A stretch of DNA of 64,000 bases from Curtobacterium sp. Leaf261. GTDB lineage: Bacteria; Actinomycetota; Actinomycetes; Actinomycetales; Microbacteriaceae. Positions 1 through 9,839 of the stretch are shown here, in pieces. The translations under genes and the position numbers were made by a program. The notes under the pieces were generated by a model. It did no database searches. It was not told the DNA's origin and saw nothing but the letters and a program-made list of their open reading frames with translations. The stretch spans positions 427,591 to 491,590 of the forward strand of contig NZ_LMMJ01000001.1 of assembly GCF_001422205.1 (NCBI RefSeq). The letters are read 5' to 3'. The stretch's first letter is position 1. Each line of letters starts with the position of its first letter.

Positions 1-516
1 GGACTCAACGACGGGTCGACGATGGCGCTGCTCGCGTCGACGGCCGGGGCCGCGCAGCACGGACTCGGTGTCAAGATGCGGATGGTGTCGTTCGCGTTCG
101 CGGGCGTCGACCCGGAGGTCATGGGCGTCGGCCCGGTGCCGGCGACCGACAAGGCCCTCGCGAAGGCGGGGCTGACGATCGACGACATCGGGCTGTTCGA
201 GATCAACGAGGCGTTCGCGGTGCAGGTGCTCGCGTTCCTCGACAACTACGGCATCCCCGAGGACTCCACGGACGTCAACCCGTGGGGTGGCGCGATCGCC
301 GTCGGGCACCCGCTCGCCTCGTCCGGGGTCCGACTCATGTCGCAGCTCGCGGCGGAGTTCGCCGAGCGTCCCGACGTGGAGTACGGCATCACGACGATGT
401 GCATCGGCCTCGGCCAGGGCGGCACCGTCATCTGGGAGAACCCCCACTACTCACGGAGTGCAGCACGCGCCGCGCGTTCCGTGCGTCCGGCACGTTCGTC
501 GCGGAAGGCGGCTTGA
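1..516 (+). CDS. fadA: acetyl-CoA C-acyltransferase (thiolase), 3' part
   Basis: Thiolytic step of beta-oxidation: 3-ketoacyl-CoA plus CoA gives acetyl-CoA and a shortened acyl-CoA. The frame is open from base 1 (GLNDGST...), so the N-terminal half with the acyl-accepting Cys lies outside the window. Visible are the C-terminal thiolase domain, NEAFA (about 200-230), the GHP histidine block (AVGHPLASSG) and the second active-site Cys in MCIGLGQGG. The stop is 2 bases before fadB, so the two are one operon encoding the trifunctional FadAB complex. The protein ends with an Arg/Ala/Ser-rich tail of about 20 residues after the usual ENPHY end, possibly from loss of an earlier stop. Confidence 0.95.
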   Translation, partial: GLNDGSTMALLASTAGAAQHGLGVKMRMVSFAFAGVDPEVMGVGPVPATDKALAKAGLTIDDIGLFEINEAFAVQVLAFLDNYGIPEDSTDVNPWGGAIAVGHPLASSGVRLMSQLAAEFAERPDVEYGITTMCIGLGQGGTVIWENPHYSRSAARAARSVRPARSSRKAA

Positions 517-518
517 CC

Positions 519-2663
519 ATGACCGACACCACCACCACGGCGTCCGATCGCCTCGAGGAGCTCTCCGCCGACGAGGTCGTCACGAACGCCTTCGTCAAGC
601 ACGTCCCGCTCCCGTCCGGCGGCTCGCTCGCGCTCATCACCCTCGACAACGGCAAGGACTACAAGCGCCCGAACACCCTCGGTCCGCGATCGCTCCGCGC
701 CCTGTCGGACGCTCTGGACGAGGTCCGGGCCGCGGCGTCGCGTGGCGAGATCCGCGCGGCGGCGATCACCGGCAAGCAGTACTGCTTGGCGGCCGGTGCC
801 GACCTCTCCCAGGCGTCGCAGGTCCCCGACCGTGACACCGCACTGGCACTGGCTCGGCTCGGCCACGCGACGCTCCGCAAGCTCGGTGACCTGGGCGTGC
901 CGTCGTTCGCGTTCGTGAACGGCATGGCGCTCGGCGGCGGGCTCGAGGTGGCGCTGCACTGCACCTACCGGGCCTTCTCGTCCGCGGCCGCGGGGATCGG
1001 CCTCCCCGAGGTGTTCCTCGGGATCATCCCTGGTTGGGGCGGTGCGACGCTGCTCCCCCGGCTGATCGGACCGGAACGCGCGCTCAAGGTCATCGTGGAG
1101 AACCCGTTGAAGAACAACCGCCTGATGACCGGGCCGCAGGCGGTGGAGCTCGGAGTGGGCGACGAGCTGATCGCGTCGGCGATGTTCATCCCTGACGCCG
1201 TCAAGTGGGCCGACCGTGTCCTCGGCGGTGCGACGACGGTCAAGCGACCGTACGAGCCCGGCATCGCGCAGAAGGCCACCTGGTCCACGGTCGTCAAGGT
1301 CGCCAGGTCGCAGGTCACCGACAAGATCGGCACCGTCCCGAAGTCACCGTTCCGCGCTCTCGACCTCGTCGCCGGCGCACGCTCCGGGTCGCTCGACGAC
1401 CGGTTCGCCGACGAGGACGAGGCCCTCGCGGACCTCATCACGGGCGACCAGTTCGCCGCGTCGATGTACGCGTTCGACCTCGTGCAGAAGCGCGCGAAGC
1501 GACCCGTCGGTGCGCCGGATGTCGAGCCGCGGAAGATCACCAAGGTCGGTGTCCTCGGTGCCGGGCTCATGGCCTCGCAGTTCGCGGAGCTCTTCGCTCG
1601 GCGGCTCGGCGTCCCCGTGGTGATCACCGACCTCGACCAGGACCGCGTCGACGCCGGGGTCGCGCGCATCCACGCCTCGATCGACGCCCTGCTCGCCAAG
1701 GGCCGGACGAACCCGGACGACGCGAACCGCTTCAAGGCGCTCGTGTCCGGGTCCGTGTCGCTCGAACCGTTCGCCGACGCCGACTGGGTGATCGAGGCGG
1801 TGTTCGAGGAGCTCTCCGTCAAGCGGGAGGTCCTGGCCCGCGTCGAGAAGGTGATCGCGCCGGACGCGATCCTCGCGACGAACACCTCGTCACTGTCCGT
1901 CGATGCGATGGCATCCGCGCTGACCTCGCCCGAACGGCTGGTCGGGTTCCACTTCTTCAACCCGGTGGCCGTGATGCCCTTGGTCGAGGTGGTGCGTGGC
2001 GCGGCGACCTCGGACGAGGCCGTGTCGACCGCGCTCTCCGTCGCGAAGCTCCTGAAGAAGACCGCGATCATCACCGCCGACCGTCCGGGCTTCGTCGTGA
2101 ACCGGGTGCTCGCCCGGGTCCTCGGCGAGGCGATGCGGGGCGTCGAGGAGGGCACGCCGTTCGAGGTCGTCGCCGAGGGTGCGGCCCCGCTCGGCCTGCC
2201 GATGTCCCCGTTCGAGCTGCTCGAGCTCGTCGGGCTCCCTGTCGGCGCGCACGTCCTGGACTCGCACCACGAGGCGTTCCCGGACCGCTACCACCCGGGC
2301 GACGGGCTGAAGCGGCTCGCGTCGTTCGGACACATCCTGACGCGCGACAAGAAGGGCCGGGCCACGGGCTACGACCCCGCCGCAGTGAAGCTCGTCGCAC
2401 CCCCGAAGAAGGACGCCGCACCGGTCGATGCTGCCGAGATCCAGCGCCGCTTCGAGGACGGCCTCGCCGACGAGCTCCGACGGATGCTCGACGAGGGAGT
2501 CGTCTCCGCGGTCGAGGACATCGACCTCGGGATGATCCTCGGCGCGGGCTACCCGTTCCACTCCGGCGGGATCAGCCCCTACCTCGACCGCACGGGAGCG
2601 TCCGAGCGCGCCGCAGGCGGCCCGTTCCACGACCCGAGGGTGGTCGGCCCCGAGTCGCGCTGA
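519..2663 (+). CDS. fadB: fatty oxidation complex alpha subunit (enoyl-CoA hydratase / 3-hydroxyacyl-CoA dehydrogenase)
   Basis: Hydration and NAD-dependent oxidation steps of beta-oxidation, 714 aa, the usual size for the bifunctional subunit. The N-terminal crotonase domain (about residues 30-300) has the oxyanion-hole stretches ITGKQYCLAAGADLS and NGMALGGGLEVA. The dehydrogenase Rossmann fold starts at about residue 343 (GVLGAGLMAS), followed by ATNTSSLSV and HFFNPVAVMPLVEVV, then the C-terminal 3HCDH domain. The ATG at 519 was chosen over longer frames because GGAAGG sits 10 bases upstream and the start lies 2 bases after the fadA stop. Translation is probably coupled to fadA. A family A palindrome 12 bases after the stop probably terminates the operon. 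Confidence 0.95.
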   Translation: MTDTTTTASDRLEELSADEVVTNAFVKHVPLPSGGSLALITLDNGKDYKRPNTLGPRSLRALSDALDEVRAAASRGEIRAAAITGKQYCLAAGADLSQASQVPDRDTALALARLGHATLRKLGDLGVPSFAFVNGMALGGGLEVALHCTYRAFSSAAAGIGLPEVFLGIIPGWGGATLLPRLIGPERALKVIVENPLKNNRLMTGPQAVELGVGDELIASAMFIPDAVKWADRVLGGATTVKRPYEPGIAQKATWSTVVKVARSQVTDKIGTVPKSPFRALDLVAGARSGSLDDRFADEDEALADLITGDQFAASMYAFDLVQKRAKRPVGAPDVEPRKITKVGVLGAGLMASQFAELFARRLGVPVVITDLDQDRVDAGVARIHASIDALLAKGRTNPDDANRFKALVSGSVSLEPFADADWVIEAVFEELSVKREVLARVEKVIAPDAILATNTSSLSVDAMASALTSPERLVGFHFFNPVAVMPLVEVVRGAATSDEAVSTALSVAKLLKKTAIITADRPGFVVNRVLARVLGEAMRGVEEGTPFEVVAEGAAPLGLPMSPFELLELVGLPVGAHVLDSHHEAFPDRYHPGDGLKRLASFGHILTRDKKGRATGYDPAAVKLVAPPKKDAAPVDAAEIQRRFEDGLADELRRMLDEGVVSAVEDIDLGMILGAGYPFHSGGISPYLDRTGASERAAGGPFHDPRVVGPESR

Positions 2664-2674
2664 CGCGCTCCCGT

Positions 2675-2730
2675 CGAGAAGTGCCCATCTGTCGGGTCGA
2701 GCGAGCCACCCGACAGATGGGCACTTCTCG
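2675..2730. terminator. family A palindrome, copy 1
   Basis: Perfect 23-bp inverted repeat (arms 2675-2697 and 2708-2730, 10-nt loop) with core GAAGTGCCCATCTGTCGGGT. It lies between convergent fadB and the membrane-protein gene, so a bidirectional terminator role is likely. There is no U-tract. A near-identical copy lies at 4523-4576. Confidence 0.75.
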
Positions 2731-2829
2731 TCGGTCTGAAGGCCCGCCCCGCGCCCGCCCCACCGGCCAGCGCCTGAGCAGCATCAGCCCCGTCGGCTTT
2801 CGGAAGGACGACAGGGACGAACGCGACTG

Positions 2830-3942
2830 CTATCTCCGAGCACCCGGGGCGGACCGTGCACAACAGGGACACCGTACGGTCTCGACCTCAGCCGTCAGAC
2901 ACGCCAACTTCACCTGAACATCGCGGTAGATTTTGTCAGCTCGCCCGGCGTTCGCAGCGTTGATGATCGTAGCGATCCGGAGTGCCAATGGCGACGCCGA
3001 GGCCGACACAAGCCATCGCACGCGACTTCCAGCCAAGATGACTGGAATACCCACCGCGGACAGGCAGGCCGAGGCGACCGCGCCCCGATCGGCGCTGAAC
3101 TCGGTCGCACTCAGCAGCACGCCCAGCAGGACGCACGGGGCGCACAGGATCGCGCAGACCGTGCCCCAGCGACCGCACATCAACCGCGCCAACACCACGG
3201 TTCCGACGCCAACGAAGGACAAGGTGGACATCATTGCCAGTGCGACAGCAATCCTCCACCAGCTCGAGACGGGGATGAGTGGCGCATCGAACGCGGCGAC
3301 GGCAATCGAGATGAGTATCGGTGTCAACACGCACACGACCTCCCAAGCCCCAGCTCGGAGGCCGAGCCACCCTCTGAGCGATCTGATCCGAATGGATCGT
3401 TCCTGTGCTCGAGATATCGAACGCCGAGCCTCTGCGAGTCGATCCGAGAGACGAACAAGGGAGTACGAACCCAGCTGAACGGTGAGCCCGAAGGCGAGGG
3501 CTAGCTCAGGCACGACGATGAACAGCCTCGACGCATCCTGGCCACACAGAACCGTTTCAACCAGAATGGTGCTGCCCAACGCCATGACCACTGATGTCGA
3601 CAACTGGGCAATCAAGCCCAGCAGGACACGAACTTGCGCGACCTCGTCAGACGTTCCTGAGATCTGCCGCCCGACAACTGCCACGTAGAATCCGGTCAGC
3701 ATCGCGATGTGGGTGCCGATCAGCGCGTCGAAACTCGTCGCCGTGGCTTGCCCCACCGACGCGATTGCAGGCAGATTCGGCACTGCCCGCGCCATGAGGT
3801 CTTCGGGCTCGACTATCGTGGTCGTTCTCAGCATGCCGGTAACCGCGTAGATGAGCAGCGCGGCGCCCACGGTGGCAACGAGCACCTCGGTCACGACGAC
3901 GCCCATCCGACGGCGCTCCTCGGTCAGGCCGTCATCCGTCAC
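2830..3942 (-). CDS. unknown multi-pass membrane protein linked to toxin-antitoxin pair
   Basis: Unrecognised 370-aa protein. About seven or eight hydrophobic segments are visible (near residues 13-34, 76-92, 104-125, 140-160, 200-218, 228-255, 262-280, 288-305). A short charged N-terminus precedes the first helix, and the C-terminal tail is basic and Cys-containing (CPCCAR). It starts with GTG, overlapping the toxin stop by 4 bases (GTGA), so it is the third gene of a toxin-antitoxin operon and probably translationally coupled. GC is visibly lower than in the flanking genes and codons such as ATA, AGT and GTA are more frequent, which suggests transfer. The C-terminus is close to a palindromic element at 2675-2730. 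No function can be assigned; an accessory or defence role is only inferred from context. Confidence 0.7.
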   Translation of the reverse strand: MTDDGLTEERRRMGVVVTEVLVATVGAALLIYAVTGMLRTTTIVEPEDLMARAVPNLPAIASVGQATATSFDALIGTHIAMLTGFYVAVVGRQISGTSDEVAQVRVLLGLIAQLSTSVVMALGSTILVETVLCGQDASRLFIVVPELALAFGLTVQLGSYSLVRLSDRLAEARRSISRAQERSIRIRSLRGWLGLRAGAWEVVCVLTPILISIAVAAFDAPLIPVSSWWRIAVALAMMSTLSFVGVGTVVLARLMCGRWGTVCAILCAPCVLLGVLLSATEFSADRGAVASACLSAVGIPVILAGSRVRWLVSASASPLALRIATIINAANAGRADKIYRDVQVKLACLTAEVETVRCPCCARSAPGARR

Positions 3943-4199
3943 CGGTACACCTCCCGCCGATGCGCGACGCGGATGACCGTGACGATCATAACGGCATCAG
4001 CGACGTCGTAGATGACGCGGTGGTCGCCGACGCAGAGCCGCCAGGCGGATCGGGTGCCCACGAGCTTCTTCGCTCCATGGGGGTGTGGGTCGGTGGAGAG
4101 CAGTTCGATGGCGTCGAGCAAGTGAGTCCGGAGGGTCTTCGGGAGCTTCCGGATCTCTCTCGCTGCAGCAGAGGTGAACTCGACGGAGTAGCTGCTCAC
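3939..4199 (-). CDS. RelE/ParE-family toxin
   Basis: 86-aa RelE-superfamily toxin, expected to cut mRNA in the ribosomal A site. The sequence runs VEFTSAAAREIRKLPK at the N-terminus, WRLCVGDHRVIYDV in the core strands, and ends RVAHRREVYR, the typical RelE C-terminus with basic and Tyr catalytic candidates. Start is GTG at 4199, overlapping the antitoxin stop by 4 bases (GTGA); its own stop overlaps the next gene in the same way. Antitoxin-first order fits a classical type II module. Full length for the family and no visible lesion, so it should be active. Confidence 0.88.
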   Translation of the reverse strand: MSSYSVEFTSAAAREIRKLPKTLRTHLLDAIELLSTDPHPHGAKKLVGTRSAWRLCVGDHRVIYDVADAVMIVTVIRVAHRREVYR

Positions 4200-4453
4200 T
4201 CCTCGCTTCGGAGGTCGGCGAGGCTGATGCGGGAACCGTCATCGGCGGCCTTGCCAGCGTTGTACGCGGCGAGGTCAGCGGCGTTCTCGAGCCGTTCCAG
4301 CAGCTCGAGGTCTTCTGTACCGATGACGACGGCCGCGACCTTGCCGTTCCGCGTGACGGCGATGCGCTCGTGTCCGAAGCCCGCGCGGCCCATGACGCTC
4401 GCGAGGTCGGCTCGGAGCTCTCGCGTGGAGACACTCGCACTGATGCTGTTCAT
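4196..4453 (-). CDS. YefM/Phd-family antitoxin
   Basis: 85-aa antitoxin with the Phd/YefM N-terminal fold: STRELRADLASVMGRA, then IAVTRNGKVAAVVIG, the conserved strand of the family. The C-terminus (AAYNAGKAADDGSRISLADL) is the probable toxin-wrapping tail. It is expected to neutralise the downstream RelE-type toxin and repress the operon. Start ATG at 4453 was chosen because a TACTGT -10 box lies 6 bases upstream, giving a leaderless transcript. A TGTACA hexamer, the core of the E. coli YefM operator, lies directly upstream of the ATG. Confidence 0.88.
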   Translation of the reverse strand: MNSISASVSTRELRADLASVMGRAGFGHERIAVTRNGKVAAVVIGTEDLELLERLENAADLAAYNAGKAADDGSRISLADLRSEE

Positions 4454-4462
4454 GTGTACACA
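4453..4462. promoter_or_regulatory. TGTGTACACA operator of the toxin-antitoxin operon
   Basis: A 10-bp perfect palindrome containing TGTACA, the hexamer bound by YefM in E. coli. It overlaps the start codon and the last bases of the -10 box (4460-4465, TACTGT read on the minus strand), ideal for autorepression. Confidence 0.6.
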
Positions 4463-4465
4463 GTA
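4460..4465 (-). promoter_or_regulatory. leaderless -10 box (TACTGT) of the antitoxin gene
   Basis: TANNNT hexamer with a 6-base spacer before the ATG, so the transcript probably starts at the start codon. No convincing -35 is seen. Confidence 0.5.
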
Positions 4466-4522
4466 GCGCGTTGGTACCTTTTCCGTCCGTAGCCGCCCAG
4501 CATCGGCCTTCGCGCTGCGCAT

Positions 4523-4576
4523 GAGAAGTGCCCATCTGTCGAGTGGTGCAGGCCACCCGACAGATGGGCACTTCTC
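4523..4576. terminator. family A palindrome, copy 2
   Basis: 24-bp arms 4523-4546 and 4553-4576 with one mismatch and a 6-nt loop. The same core as 2675-2730. The two copies bracket the toxin-antitoxin-membrane operon. It lies upstream of the antitoxin and downstream of dxs, where it may terminate dxs. Confidence 0.7.
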
Positions 4577-4620
4577 GTTCGGAGAGGCGGAGGCAGCGTT
4601 AGCTCGCACGGACGCCGACA

Positions 4621-4677
4621 GACCGGTTCGGGACATCGGGGCAGTGAACGAATCGGGACCGGTGTCCCGAACCGGTC
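4621..4677. terminator. 15-bp inverted repeat downstream of dxs
   Basis: Arms GACCGGTTCGGGACA (4621-4635) and its exact complement (4663-4677) with a 27-nt loop, 9 bases past the dxs stop. A terminator is plausible although the loop is long. Confidence 0.45.
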
Positions 4678-4685
4678 GGTGCTGG

Positions 4686-6674
4686 TCAGCCCCGCTGCGC
4701 GTTCGACGACGCGCGAGCAGCGTCACCACCCGCACCACCCGCACCACCCGCAGCACCGGACGGCGCCGGCTTCGCCTTCGGCAACTTCGTCCCGACGACC
4801 TGGTCGATGACGTCGCGGGCGATCGCCTGCGCAGACAGCCCGACGTCCGCGAGGATCTGGGACCGCGACGCGTGGTCGATGAACTCGTCGGGGAGCCCGA
4901 GCTCGTTCACTCCGGTGTCCACACCCGCCGCGCGGAGGTCCTGCCGCAGCCGGGTCCCGATGCCACCGACGCGGACACCGTCCTCGATCGTGATGACGAG
5001 CCGGTGGTCGCGAGCAAGGTCGACGAGGGACGCCGCGATCGGCACCACCCAGCGGGGGTCGACGACGGTCGCGCTGATCCCCTGCGCGTCGAGCAGGGTC
5101 GCGACCTCGAGCGCCGTCGGGACCATCGACCCGACGGCGACGATGAGGACGTCACCCGCGCCGGACGCATCGACGGCGTCGCGGAGCACGTCCACACCGT
5201 CGTCGAGTCGTCGCACGGCGTCGATGTCCGGGCCGACCGACCCCTTCGAGTAGCGGAGCACGGTCGGTCCGTCGTCGACGGCCACGGCCTCGGCGAGCTC
5301 TTCGCGGAGCGTCGCAGCATCGCGGGGCGCGGCCAGCCGGATCCCGGGCACGACCTGCAGGATCGCGAGGTCCCACATCCCGTGGTGGGACGGTCCGTCG
5401 GGCCCGGTCACCCCGGCACGGTCGAGCACGAACGTGACACCGGCTCTGTGCAGCGCGACGTCCATGAGCACCTGGTCGAAGGCACGGTTGACGAAGGTCG
5501 CGTACAGCGCCACGACGGGGTGCAGGCCACCGAACGCCAGGCCCGCGGCGGTCGTCACGGCGTGTTGCTCGGCGATCCCGACGTCGTAGACACGCTCCGG
5601 GTGCCGCTCCTGGAACCGGTGCAGACCGGTCGGCCGGAGCATGGCCGCTGTGATCGCCACGATCCGCTCGTCGGCATCCCCGAGGGTCGCGAGCGCCTCC
5701 GCGAACACCCCGGTCCACGTCGGGCCGCCGGACGCGTCGAGCGACTCGCCCGTCTCCGGGTCGATGTGCCCGACGGCGTGGAACATGTCGGCCGTGTCGC
5801 GGAGCGCCGGCTCGAAGCCGTGGCCCTTCTCCGTGATCACATGCACGATCGTCGGCGCGCCGTAGTCCTTGGCCTGACGGAACGCGGCTTCGAGGGCCCT
5901 CTCGTCGTGGCCGTCGACCGGTCCGATGTACTTGATGTCGAGGTTCGAGTACAGCGCCTCGTTGTTCGTGAAGCGGGACAGGAACCCGTGCATCCCCCCG
6001 CGGAGACCGCGGTAGACCGCACGCCCCGGATGCCCGAAGTGGTTCGCGAAGGCCTGCGTCCGCTCGAACATCTCGCGGTACTCCCGGCGGGTCCGTACCT
6101 GGTTCAGGAACCGTGCCATGCCACCGATCGTCGGCGCGTACGAGCGCCCGTTGTCGTTCACGACGATGACGAGGCGTCGGTCGTTGTCGTCGGAGATGTT
6201 GTTGAGCGCCTCCCACGTCATCCCGCCGGTGAGTGCCCCGTCCCCGACGACCGCGACGACGGTCCGGTCGGCCTGCCCGGTGAGCTGGTAGGCACGCGAG
6301 ATGCCGTCAGCCCAGGAGAGGGAGGACGACGCGTGCGAGGACTCGACGATGTCGTGCTCGGACTCACGCCGCTGCGGGTAGCCGGCGAGACCACCGCGCT
6401 CCCGGAGGTGCGAGAAGTCCTGCCGTCCGGTGACGAGCTTGTGCACGTAGGACTGGTGTCCGGTGTCGAACACGAAGGGGTCCCGCGGCGAGTCGAACAC
6501 ACGGTGCATCGCGAGCGTCAGCTCGACGACACCGAGGTTCGGACCGAGGTGTCCGCCCGTCTTGGCGACCGAGGCGACCAGGAACCGGCGGATCTCCGCG
6601 GCCAGTTCGGTCATCTGCGCGTCCGAGAGACGCTTGAGGTCATGCGGCGACCGGATGTTCGAGAGCAGACTCAC
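4686..6674 (-). CDS. dxs: 1-deoxy-D-xylulose-5-phosphate synthase
   Basis: First enzyme of the MEP isoprenoid pathway: pyruvate plus glyceraldehyde 3-phosphate gives DXP, using thiamine diphosphate. 662 aa. The TPP/Mg site GDGALTGGMTWEALNN, the N-terminal TGHQSYVHKLVTGR block and the pyrimidine-domain DRAGVTGPDGPSHHG are intact, and the C-terminal transketolase domain is complete. The GTG at 6674 (MSLLSNIRSPHDL) was preferred over an upstream ATG because AAGGAG lies 6 bases before it and it matches family N-termini. The last about 25 residues are a Gly/Ala tail from short CGCACCACC repeats (about 4730-4757), likely disordered. Confidence 0.96.
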   Translation of the reverse strand: MSLLSNIRSPHDLKRLSDAQMTELAAEIRRFLVASVAKTGGHLGPNLGVVELTLAMHRVFDSPRDPFVFDTGHQSYVHKLVTGRQDFSHLRERGGLAGYPQRRESEHDIVESSHASSSLSWADGISRAYQLTGQADRTVVAVVGDGALTGGMTWEALNNISDDNDRRLVIVVNDNGRSYAPTIGGMARFLNQVRTRREYREMFERTQAFANHFGHPGRAVYRGLRGGMHGFLSRFTNNEALYSNLDIKYIGPVDGHDERALEAAFRQAKDYGAPTIVHVITEKGHGFEPALRDTADMFHAVGHIDPETGESLDASGGPTWTGVFAEALATLGDADERIVAITAAMLRPTGLHRFQERHPERVYDVGIAEQHAVTTAAGLAFGGLHPVVALYATFVNRAFDQVLMDVALHRAGVTFVLDRAGVTGPDGPSHHGMWDLAILQVVPGIRLAAPRDAATLREELAEAVAVDDGPTVLRYSKGSVGPDIDAVRRLDDGVDVLRDAVDASGAGDVLIVAVGSMVPTALEVATLLDAQGISATVVDPRWVVPIAASLVDLARDHRLVITIEDGVRVGGIGTRLRQDLRAAGVDTGVNELGLPDEFIDHASRSQILADVGLSAQAIARDVIDQVVGTKLPKAKPAPSGAAGGAGGAGGDAARASSNAQRG

Positions 6675-6779
6675 GGACGCTCCTTTCGTGCTGCCGGAAG
6701 GTTCAGTGTATGCGCGCAACCGACGCGCAGGCCGGAGGCGCCGTCCGGCCCGCCACGCGTGTTGCGGACCGGGACGAGA

Positions 6780-6829
6780 TGACGGACGGGAGGCACGGTG
6801 CCAGCTGGCACCGTGCCTCCCGTCCGTCA
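6780..6829. terminator. family B palindrome, perfect 50 bp, no loop
   Basis: Perfect 50-bp palindrome centred at 6804/6805 (half: GACGGGAGGCACGGTGCCAG). It lies 18 bases after the acnA stop and upstream of dxs, so it probably terminates acnA. No U-tract. Confidence 0.75.
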
Positions 6830-6847
6830 GATGGGGACGTCAGTCAC

Positions 6848-9712
<2,865 letters not shown>

Positions 9713-9774
9713 CGTGCCGCCTCCTTGCTGATCGGGATGCCCTCATCTTCGTGGGCCGTGGATGGTCCCACCAG

Positions 9775-9793
9775 CAAGGCAAGCCTAAGCCGG
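9775..9793. promoter_or_regulatory. candidate DtxR/IdeR-like iron box over the acnA -10
   Basis: CAAGGCAAGCCTAAGCCGG resembles the DtxR consensus TTAGGTTAGCCTAACCTAA in its AGG, AGCCTAA and C positions, about 11 of 19. It overlaps a TAGGCT -10 on the minus strand (9782-9787). Weak match; aconitase is iron-regulated in some actinobacteria. Confidence 0.3.
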
Positions 9794-9816
9794 ACGAGGC
9801 GAACCCGCCCGGCAAA

Positions 9817-9836
9817 CTATCTTGATGTCGAGATAG
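9817..9836. promoter_or_regulatory. inverted repeat upstream of acnA
   Basis: CTATCTTGATGTCGAGATAG, an almost symmetrical 20-mer about 105 bases upstream of the acnA start and just upstream of its probable -35. The shape is typical of a MarR- or GntR-type operator; the regulator is unknown. Confidence 0.45.
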
Positions 9837-9839
9837 ATC

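Noticed and set aside
2933..3478. Plus-strand frame of 181 codons opposite the membrane-protein gene
   Set aside because: Poor codon use and no features; the minus-strand frame has consistent hydrophobic helices and the operon overlap.
6780..6829. Perfect palindromes as ends of insertion sequences
   Set aside because: No transposase, no target-site duplication and no paired internal gene were seen; placement at convergent gene ends fits terminators better.
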